10,092 bases of DNA from contig JBDKIU010000081.1 of assembly GCA_039796915.1 (NCBI GenBank), positions 1 to 10,092 on the forward strand, written 5' to 3'. Below are positions 1 through 5,573 of the stretch, piece after piece (the stretch's first letter is position 1; each line of letters starts with the position of its first letter). Below the pieces are notes generated by a model that saw nothing but the letters and a program-made list of their open reading frames with translations, had not been told where the DNA came from and ran no database searches. A program made the translations under genes and the position numbers. The stretch comes from REEB481 sp039796915 (lineage in GTDB: Bacteria; Bacteroidota; Bacteroidia; NS11-12g; UBA955).

Positions 1-600
1 GCTTTGTGGACCAAAACCCTGGCCTACTTCTTTTACCATGATTGGAATGTGCAATGCTTCCAGTGTGCGATGAATGGTGACTATGGGTGGCGTGGTGATG
101 ATATCGCCTTCCGGTTGCATCCATTCCTGTAAAGGATTGACATGGATGATGAGGCCATCAGCTTCTAACTGTTTGATCAATTCCGCCACACGGTTCATGG
201 AACCAGAGGATTGCAGTTGTTCCAACTGGGCAATGCCAAGGTTGGCAAACAGCGGCTGATCGCCAATCAGCGACCTTACCTTAAAATCATTCTGAAAATC
301 GGCATTGTGCAACAAAGGCCTGCATGAACCCAATCCCATGCCAAGTCCGAAATGGGCGGCTGCTTTTGCAAGACGATGATTGATGATTCCAGCTTTCTCA
401 GCGCCACCGGTCATGCTGGAAATCCAGATTGGCGCCTTCATCAGCTTGCCGGCAATCATCCTTGGCGGAAGCGGCGTGTTCTGCGGATGTGCAGCAAATA
501 AAGGTTCGTAAAGGAAACGCGCATCCGGCTCTGATACCTGAGCTTTAAAGGCAAGCTCGATGTGATCAATTTTTCTTTGGGATTCTGAAGGCGCGGTCAA
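1..600 (-). CDS. fni: Type 2 isopentenyl-diphosphate delta-isomerase (partial, C-terminus off window)
   Basis: FMN- and NAD(P)H-dependent enzyme that interconverts isopentenyl and dimethylallyl diphosphate in the cytoplasm, supplying isoprenoid synthesis. The first 200 residues are visible and translate cleanly to the window edge. Family landmarks occur in order: RKIDHIELA near residues 9-17, ISSMTGG at 60-66 (FMN/phosphate region), GMGLGS at 87-92, NLG at 120-122, HVNPLQE at 153-159 (this block carries the catalytic Gln, here Q158, and the metal-binding Glu, E159), PEGD at 163-166 and KEVGQGFG at 190-197. The full family length is about 340-350 residues, so roughly 140 are missing to the left. 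I chose TTG at 598-600 as the start: an in-frame TGA lies about ten codons upstream with no ATG or GTG between, and the protein begins at the usual distance before the RKxDH block. Family identity is firm; the start is less so. Confidence 0.93.
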   Translation of the reverse strand, partial: MTAPSESQRKIDHIELAFKAQVSEPDARFLYEPLFAAHPQNTPLPPRMIAGKLMKAPIWISSMTGGAEKAGIINHRLAKAAAHFGLGMGLGSCRPLLHNADFQNDFKVRSLIGDQPLFANLGIAQLEQLQSSGSMNRVAELIKQLEADGLIIHVNPLQEWMQPEGDIITTPPIVTIHRTLEALHIPIMVKEVGQGFGPQS

Positions 601-614
601 AATTAATTTTGTTT

Positions 615-622
615 CAAAGTTA
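615..622 (-). promoter_or_regulatory. Candidate -7 box for the IPP isomerase gene
   Basis: On the minus strand this reads TAACTTTG, a full match to the Bacteroidota -7 consensus TAnnTTTG. No TTTG lies at the usual distance upstream (the 19-base position reads AACA). It ends only 14 bases before the assigned TTG start codon, so a transcript from it would have a leader of about 10 bases or fewer. It may be real or a chance match. Confidence 0.3.
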
Positions 623-648
623 ACTCATGCACCTGCATAATTGTTTGT

Positions 649-679
649 GTTGTGGCTTGTTTCAGCGTGTATAACTTTC
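649..679 (+). promoter_or_regulatory. Candidate promoter for the DUF4920 lipoprotein-rnhA unit
   Basis: GTTG at 649-652, 19 bases, then TAACTTTC at 672-679. This matches seven of eight positions of the Bacteroidota -7 box TAnnTTTG, and TTG of the -33 box, at the same 19-base spacing as the stronger candidate at 5308-5338. Transcription would begin near 685, giving a leader of about 30 bases before the ATG at 715. Assigned by eye. Confidence 0.4.
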
Positions 680-714
680 ATCCATGAAGCTGTTCAGGCT
701 GGTAAATTCGCACC

Positions 715-1194
715 ATGAAAAAGATTTCGGTTCTTCTGAGCATGGCACTGCTGGCATTCAACGCCTGCCAGAATCAAGGCAATAAAACAATTCCGAACAG
801 TCTTGTTTTTGGAAACATCATTCAGGATTCCACCGGAATGCCTGCGGATTCTGCGGTTGCTCAAGCCGCAGGTTTTCAGGATACCATAAACATCATCGGT
901 ACCGTTGCCAACGTGTGCCAGTCTGAAGGTTGCTGGTTTAATCTGAACCTCGACAGCAATCGTTTGTTGTTCGTTGATTTTGCACAGAAGTTCCATGTGC
1001 CCGCCAACATTGCCGGTAAAAAGGTTCTGGTGCGAGGTAAGTTCTATCAGGACACCATTGCTGTGGAAGATTTGCGCACCATGGCTGAGAAATCAGGTAA
1101 ATCAAAAGAAGAAGTGGCGCTCATTACCGAACCTAAAACAGAGCTGAATTTCCGTGCCAGCGGCGTGAGGATTCTTGTGAATCCCAAACCATGA
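715..1194 (+). CDS. DUF4920-family lipoprotein
   Basis: Predicted envelope lipoprotein of unknown function, 159 residues. It opens with a Lys-Lys n-region, a hydrophobic stretch (residues 5-15) and a lipobox-like FNAC ending at Cys18. That lipobox is imperfect, since the usual Leu and Ser/Ala positions are Phe and Asn. The mature part resembles the Bacteroidota DUF4920 family: FGNII near 32-36, then GTVANVC at 62-68 and EGCW at 71-74, which give a C-x4-C pair (Cys68, Cys73) followed by Trp. Next come FVDF at 86-89, a VP..I.GK block at 95-102, and a strand reading VLVRGKF at 104-110. The C-terminal part (121-150) is Lys/Glu rich. The cysteine pair could bind metal or form a disulfide, but no function is established. 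The stop overlaps the RNase HI start as ATGA, implying one transcript and likely translational coupling. The start is supported by the signal peptide. Confidence 0.8.
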   Translation: MKKISVLLSMALLAFNACQNQGNKTIPNSLVFGNIIQDSTGMPADSAVAQAAGFQDTINIIGTVANVCQSEGCWFNLNLDSNRLLFVDFAQKFHVPANIAGKKVLVRGKFYQDTIAVEDLRTMAEKSGKSKEEVALITEPKTELNFRASGVRILVNPKP

Positions 1195-1697
1195 GCCATC
1201 AGGAAACACTGGTGGTGATGTACACCGACGGTTCAGCGCTGGGTAATCCGGGGCCGGCAGGTTTGGGTGTGGTTCTGATGAGCGGGCAACACCGACTGGA
1301 GATTTCCAAAGGATTTCAGCTCAGCACCAACAACCGCATGGAATTGCTGGCTGTGATTGTGGGACTTGAAGCCCTGAAGAAACCAGGATGCAGGGTACAA
1401 ATTCATACAGACTCCAAATACGTACACGATGCGGTAAGCAAAGGATGGTTGCGGCAATGGCAACGCAACGGCTGGCGCACATCACAAAAAACACCTGTAA
1501 AAAATCCTGATTTGTGGAAGCGTTTTATGGTTGTTTCGGAACAGCACCGCATTGAGTTTGTATGGGTGAAAGGTCATGCAGGAATCCCGGAGAATGAACG
1601 CTGCGATGTGCTGGCTACCACTGCGGCTTCAGGATCGAACCTGCTGGTAGATGAAGGTTACCTTTCCGGTACAGCCGACGGCTTAACACTGATTTAG
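1191..1697 (+). CDS. rnhA: Ribonuclease HI
   Basis: Cytoplasmic endonuclease that cuts the RNA strand of RNA-DNA hybrids (R-loops, primer remnants). It has 168 residues, slightly longer than the 155 of E. coli because of a tail after about residue 145. All catalytic residues are visible: Asp13 in YTDGS, Glu51 in NNRMEL, Asp74 in HTDSKYV and Asp139 in NERCDVLA, plus the flexible-loop His129 in VKGHAG. The basic Trp-rich handle (KGWLRQWQRNGWR, 84-96) marks the bacterial type HI enzyme with substrate-binding protrusion. The start codon lies inside the stop of the preceding lipoprotein gene (ATGA overlap), and no separate promoter is apparent. Its TAG stop overlaps the recN stop on the other strand by four bases, leaving no room for a terminator between the two convergent genes. 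Confidence 0.97.
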   Translation: MSHQETLVVMYTDGSALGNPGPAGLGVVLMSGQHRLEISKGFQLSTNNRMELLAVIVGLEALKKPGCRVQIHTDSKYVHDAVSKGWLRQWQRNGWRTSQKTPVKNPDLWKRFMVVSEQHRIEFVWVKGHAGIPENERCDVLATTAASGSNLLVDEGYLSGTADGLTLI

Positions 1698-3361
1698 CCC
1701 GCAGCGGCGTTTTTCAGCAACGTCATGGCGTGAAGTCTTGCTGAATTTTCCGGATTCTTTCCACTGATCATCACCGCAATTTCCTCAACCCTTTCGCTTT
1801 CTGCGAGTTTTTTCATGGCAGAACCCAGCCGCTCGCCTTCTTTTTCCTTGTACACATAGAAATGCGCATGCGCTGCGCCAGCCACCTGTGGCAGATGTGT
1901 GATGGCAATAACCTGATGCTCCGCCGCCATTTGGCGCATCAGACTGCCAAACCTGGAAGCCACTTCACCGGAAACCCCGGAATCAGCTTCATCAAAAATC
2001 AACAAGGGCAAACGGGCTTTTCGGGCACTGACGCACTGCACGGCAAACATCAGCCTGGCCAGTTCACCGCCGGAAGCTACTTTTTGCAAGGGGTTCAAAG
2101 GAAGTGCCGACGAAGCCCGGAAGCGGAAAAATACGGCGTCAGCACCTGTTGGTCCGGGTTCTTGCAATGATTCCACTCCCACTTCCATACGTGCATCCTG
2201 CATTTCCAATTGCTGCAACACTTCTGTCACCTGATCGGCAAATGCAGTTTTGGCCTGATGCCGGCGCTCCGAAATTTCAGCAGCCATTTGCATGAGTTCG
2301 GCGTACAATGCTGCGCAGCGCTTGCGTTGTTCCTGAATTGAATCTTCCAGAGAATCACCTTCCTGTAATTTCAGCGCCAGTTCATGCATATAGGCATGTA
2401 AACCGGATGCGTCCTCCTGTTGATGCTTTTTGAGCAGCGTCTGCAAACGAAACTGCCGTTCATGCAGGGCTTCCAGTTGTTCAGGAGCTACCGCATCGGC
2501 AGCGGCAAAATTGTTCAGGGAAGCGGAAATATCGCGCAGTTCATTGAATACCTGTTCTGCGCGTTCGTGAAGCTCTGCCCAGGTTCCATTATATCGGGAA
2601 CCGGATTTCAACAAATTCCGCAGGCGGGTCATTGCTGAAATCATTCCTGTTTCAGCTTCATCCAGCAATTGACAAGCCTCCCATGCCGTTTTGGTTGTTT
2701 CCGCGCTGTGGGAAAGTGCCGCTATTTCGGCATCCAGATCCTGGTCTTCACCGATGCGCGGCTGGAATTGTTCAAGCTCCTGAAACTGGAATTGCAGGTA
2801 ATCGCGTTCCCGCAACCAGGCTGCCTGTCCGGCAACGAGTTTTTCCTCTTGCTCCTTTGCCTGTTTAAACTTCCTGTACACATTGGCGTACGTATCAAGC
2901 AATACGGCATTTCCTGCGAAATCATCCAGCAGTTTCCGCTGCTTATGCGGATCCTGAAGGTTGACAATGGCATGTTGCGTTTGGATTTCCACCAGAAATT
3001 CACCCAGTGTTTTCATCTGTTGTAAAGACGCCGGAGTATCGTTGATGAAGCATCTGGATTTCCCTCCCGGCACAATTTCACGGCGTAAGACGAGGTGCAT
3101 ATCCCAATCCAGATCTTCTGCTGCAAACCAACATTTTAAAGCTTCATCCTGCAGGTGAAACAATCCTTCAACCACACATTTTTCATCTTGCGCCAGCAAA
3201 GCGGCCTGATCGGCTCTGTTACCAAGAATCAGACCCAAAGCACCCAGCAGAATGGACTTACCGGCACCTGTTTCTCCGGTAATGACGTTAAGCCCCTGTT
3301 CCGGACAGAACACAAGATTGCGGATGAGCGCGTAGTTTTTTACCCTGAGTTCCTGAAGCAT
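1694..3361 (-). CDS. recN: DNA repair protein RecN (SMC-like ATPase)
   Basis: Cytoplasmic SMC-like ATPase that acts early in recombinational repair of double-strand breaks. It has 555 residues, close to the family norm of about 550. The N-terminal ATPase half has LRVKNYALI at 5-13 and Walker A GETGAGKS at 29-36; a VEIQTQHA segment at 124-131 occupies the usual D-x-H-x-Q-H position. A long, Gln/Glu/Lys/Arg-rich helical region (about 155-390) forms the coiled-coil arms. The C-terminal half holds the ABC signature VASGGELARL at 428-437, Walker B with LLIFDEAD at 453-460, the D-loop SGVSG at 461-465 and the switch His in AITHLPQVAG at 486-495. The ATG follows the pfkA TAA directly with no intervening base and no Shine-Dalgarno sequence, so it is probably translated from the pfkA transcript. 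No LexA-like operator is visible; control by termination-reinitiation at the junction is an inference. Confidence 0.97.
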   Translation of the reverse strand: MLQELRVKNYALIRNLVFCPEQGLNVITGETGAGKSILLGALGLILGNRADQAALLAQDEKCVVEGLFHLQDEALKCWFAAEDLDWDMHLVLRREIVPGGKSRCFINDTPASLQQMKTLGEFLVEIQTQHAIVNLQDPHKQRKLLDDFAGNAVLLDTYANVYRKFKQAKEQEEKLVAGQAAWLRERDYLQFQFQELEQFQPRIGEDQDLDAEIAALSHSAETTKTAWEACQLLDEAETGMISAMTRLRNLLKSGSRYNGTWAELHERAEQVFNELRDISASLNNFAAADAVAPEQLEALHERQFRLQTLLKKHQQEDASGLHAYMHELALKLQEGDSLEDSIQEQRKRCAALYAELMQMAAEISERRHQAKTAFADQVTEVLQQLEMQDARMEVGVESLQEPGPTGADAVFFRFRASSALPLNPLQKVASGGELARLMFAVQCVSARKARLPLLIFDEADSGVSGEVASRFGSLMRQMAAEHQVIAITHLPQVAGAAHAHFYVYKEKEGERLGSAMKKLAESERVEEIAVMISGKNPENSARLHAMTLLKNAAAG

Positions 3362-4333
3362 TTATTTGGTAAGAATGGTGGCGAGCTCCCAAAGACTTTC
3401 GTTGATGTCTTTCTTGCGGTTGATGGCCTCTTCGAAAGGCGTGAATACCACTTGATTGTTGACAATTCCCACGGCCATGTTTCTTTTTCCTTCCACAAGT
3501 GCTTTCACAGCATGTGCGCCCAGTCGGGAAGCCAGAATTCTGTCGTTTGCCGTTGGCATCCCACCTCTTTGAATATGTCCTAAAACCGTAACGCGGGCAT
3601 CGGCATCGGGATATTGTTTTTTAAACTTTTCAGCCAGCGCATAAGCATTGCCTTCTTCATCACCTTCTGCAACAATGAAAATAGAAAAGGCTTTCTTTCG
3701 TGTTTTGCTGCCGTAACGTTCGAAAAACACCGCAACTTCATCTGAGCGTTCCGGAATAAAAATGGCCTCTGCCCCGCCGGCAAGTCCGGCACTCATCGCA
3801 ATATGTCCCGAATGCCTGCCCATAACCTCAATAAAGAACACCCGATTATGCGCATCGGCGGTATCTCGAACTTTGTCGATGGCATCCAAAGCGGTATTCA
3901 CGGCTGTATCGAAGCCGATGGTTGTATCCGTTCCGTATAAATCATTGTCGATGGTACCCGGACAACCGATGGATGGGATTCCATGCTCGCGTTCGAAATA
4001 CATGGCGCCGGTATAGGTTCCGTTTCCTCCAATGCATACCAGGCCGTCGATGCCACGGTTTTTCAGGTTTGCTGCGGCCCGGGCTCTGCCAGCCACCGTG
4101 GTAAAATCGAGGCTGCGCGCTGATTTAAGCATGGTACCACCAAACTGAATGATGTTGGAAACACTTTCCGGATGAAGCGGTTGAATATCGTCTTCAATCA
4201 TGCCTTCATATCCGCGCATGATGCCAAAGGTTTCCAAGTTGTAATGAACACCTGCCCGCACAACGGCCCTGATGCAGGCATTCATTCCCGGAGCATCGCC
4301 ACCGGAAGTAAAAACAGCGATTCTTTTCACCAT
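3362..4333 (-). CDS. pfkA: ATP-dependent 6-phosphofructokinase
   Basis: Glycolytic enzyme phosphorylating fructose 6-phosphate to the 1,6-bisphosphate; normally a cytoplasmic tetramer. Starting at ATG 4331-4333 gives 323 residues, the family size. A longer in-frame start at 4372 would lie inside the upstream terminator and is unlikely. Visible motifs: TSGGDAPGMN (9-18), IGGNGTYTGA (101-110), PGTIDND (125-131, with catalytic base Asp129), VMGRHSG (170-176) and GHIQRGG near the C-terminal third (fructose 6-phosphate His and Arg). The Gly after the GGN triplet (Gly105) points to ATP rather than pyrophosphate use. The oddity is Asn104, where the E. coli enzyme has the Mg-ATP-linked Asp103 of GGDGS; the codon is a clear AAC. 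A terminator sits 38 bases upstream, so pfkA needs its own promoter. TATATTCG on the minus strand just downstream of the terminator is a weak -7 candidate. Confidence 0.96.
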   Translation of the reverse strand: MVKRIAVFTSGGDAPGMNACIRAVVRAGVHYNLETFGIMRGYEGMIEDDIQPLHPESVSNIIQFGGTMLKSARSLDFTTVAGRARAAANLKNRGIDGLVCIGGNGTYTGAMYFEREHGIPSIGCPGTIDNDLYGTDTTIGFDTAVNTALDAIDKVRDTADAHNRVFFIEVMGRHSGHIAMSAGLAGGAEAIFIPERSDEVAVFFERYGSKTRKKAFSIFIVAEGDEEGNAYALAEKFKKQYPDADARVTVLGHIQRGGMPTANDRILASRLGAHAVKALVEGKRNMAVGIVNNQVVFTPFEEAINRKKDINESLWELATILTK

Positions 4334-4370
4334 AAAAAACTGCTTGATAATGAGTTTCGAATATAGAAAC

Positions 4371-4400
4371 AAAAAACCCCGACCGTTGGTCGGGGTTTTT
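4371..4400 (-). terminator. Rho-independent terminator of the 4424-5278 lipoprotein gene
   Basis: A perfect eight-base-pair GC-rich stem (CCCCGACC at 4377-4384 with GGTCGGGG at 4388-4395) closes a three-base GTT loop. It is flanked by A runs on the left and T5 on the right, which lengthen the stem. On the minus strand the hairpin is followed by TTTTTT. It lies 24 bases after the lipoprotein stop and before pfkA. The symmetry would also let it work on the plus strand, but no plus-strand gene reads into it. Confidence 0.9.
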
Positions 4401-4423
4401 GAAAAAATGGAATCACGTATGAC

Positions 4424-5278
4424 TTACAAACCTTTGTAAGAGAATACGTATTTGTCGTTGTTGTTTCCGGTAGTCAGCACCACGTCGGTAACATTCACCA
4501 GGAAATAAGGGAAAGTTACGTTCTGACCTGATTTCACCAGAATCACATCACCTTTTGCAATGTTGGTAACGGTATTTGCAGCGCTGGAAGCTTTGGCATT
4601 CCAAAGGTCAATCAATTGCTGGTTGGTAGAAGTATTGGTGTAATCAGCAGCTGATACTTTGATGAATTTAGAACCGTTTCCGCTGGTCCAGCTCTGAGAG
4701 AACGTATAAGTGTTAGACGTGCTGGTAGTAGTCATGTCTTTGATGTCCTTACGAGCTTCTGAAGAATCAGCGCGCATTTGGATACCTGCAACGAGGTTGT
4801 AAGCACCCAGGTTTGGTCCAATCATGTTGTTTACTTCCTGACCTGCTGATTCGCTCAGGTTTTCAACTGGCGCAATCACAGTGATGGTCACAGATTTGCT
4901 GTCGGTTTCACCATTATCCAGCGCAACGGTAAAGCTCAGGGTGATTTTGTCATTTACAGCACCGTTCACCGTAAAGTTCCAGTCGTAGTTCAAAGAAGAA
5001 GCATTCAGAACGGTGTCCTTCAGACCGGCAGCTACGCCACCATTGGTTGAAATCTTTACGGTAAACTGTTTCAATTTTTCTCCGGAAGGAGCAGTTGCAA
5101 CAACTCCGAACTTCAGTTTTGTGCCGTTTTCGCTGCGCACATCAGCTGCTGTGTAGCCACTGGCAGAGTTCAGCGTGAGGGTTGGCTTTGGTTTGATGGG
5201 ATCATCTTCCCCGCATGCGCTCAGAAAAGCCAGGCCGGCAGCCGCGCAGATGAGTGTGTAGTTGAAAAACTTTTTCAT
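4424..5278 (-). CDS. Lipoprotein of unknown function with Ig-like segment
   Basis: Predicted outer-envelope lipoprotein, 284 residues, family not recognised. The start at ATG 5276-5278 is chosen because MKKFF begins a textbook lipoprotein signal: hydrophobic core to residue 19, lipobox LSAC with Cys22, then GEDDP. The acidic residues after the cysteine resemble the Bacteroidota lipoprotein export signal for surface display. Residues about 30-135 are strand-rich and look Ig- or cadherin-like (TLTLNSASGYTAADV, then VKISTNGG, a DWNFTVNG strand and TLSFTVALDNG, ending VTITVIAP). Residues about 155-284 form a second strand-rich part containing YNLVAGIQMRAD, a Ser/Thr/Asn-rich loop (183-204), GDVILVKSG (243-251), YFLVNVTDV (258-266) and a terminal KYVFSYKGL. 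A full longer reading frame extends upstream to 5461, but that part lacks a signal peptide and crosses the promoter. The gene is monocistronic, between its own promoter and a strong terminator. Confidence 0.85.
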   Translation of the reverse strand: MKKFFNYTLICAAAGLAFLSACGEDDPIKPKPTLTLNSASGYTAADVRSENGTKLKFGVVATAPSGEKLKQFTVKISTNGGVAAGLKDTVLNASSLNYDWNFTVNGAVNDKITLSFTVALDNGETDSKSVTITVIAPVENLSESAGQEVNNMIGPNLGAYNLVAGIQMRADSSEARKDIKDMTTTSTSNTYTFSQSWTSGNGSKFIKVSAADYTNTSTNQQLIDLWNAKASSAANTVTNIAKGDVILVKSGQNVTFPYFLVNVTDVVLTTGNNNDKYVFSYKGL

Positions 5279-5573
5279 ATCGTTTTCGTGTTGAAATGAT
5301 TGGACTGCAAAGTTGCAGATTGACTGCTGAATTACAAAATAGGCCTGTGCAGTGGGAACTGACTGAACCATAAACCAATAACTGACATTCATCACCTGTA
5401 CAACAGCCAAATTGACATAAATCGACACTGCCTGCAGGGAAATAATGCCATGACCCTTCAAACCAACCGCTATTCCTTTATATGCATGCTGTTTACTGTG
5501 GGAATGTGCCCGGCTTCTTTATTTTGCGCATCCGTTTGGCATATTAGTTGGAACGACCCAAAGCATAAGCATT
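5279..5573. other. Divergent intergenic region, lipoprotein gene / lon
   Basis: The left end holds the promoter for the leftward lipoprotein gene. The right half should hold the lon promoter, but I find only a weak match: TTATTTTG at 5519-5526, without TTTG at the expected spacing (CTGT there). I found no heat-shock inverted repeat such as CIRCE, no hairpin with a T run and no convincing small gene. The open frame crossing it on the minus strand reads as non-coding. Confidence 0.5.
5308..5338 (-). promoter_or_regulatory. Promoter candidate for the 4424-5278 lipoprotein gene
   Basis: On the minus strand: TTTG (5335-5338), 19 bases, then CAACTTTG (5308-5315). This is a full -33 match and seven of eight positions of the Bacteroidota -7 consensus TAnnTTTG. 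Transcription would start around 5301-5303, leaving a short leader of about 25 bases before the ATG at 5278. It is the best promoter match in the window. Confidence 0.55.

Noticed and set aside
74..259. Plus-strand open frame of 61 codons at the left end
   Set aside because: It is antisense to the clearly coding IPP isomerase gene and has no recognisable protein character.
1674..1712. GC-rich short repeats near the rnhA/recN junction as a terminator
   Set aside because: The pairing is only about four bases with no convincing stem; the T5 run alone is not enough.
3155..3583. 142-codon plus-strand open frame across the recN-pfkA junction
   Set aside because: It is antisense to two strongly supported genes and has no motif.
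4334..4372. Longer pfkA start 13 codons upstream of the assigned ATG
   Set aside because: It lies at the terminator hairpin, and the added residues are absent from the PFK family, which begins close to the VKRIAVFTSGGD motif.
5279..5461. Upstream extension of the lipoprotein gene to an ATG at 5461
   Set aside because: It would bury the lipoprotein signal peptide 61 residues inside and cover the best promoter match.
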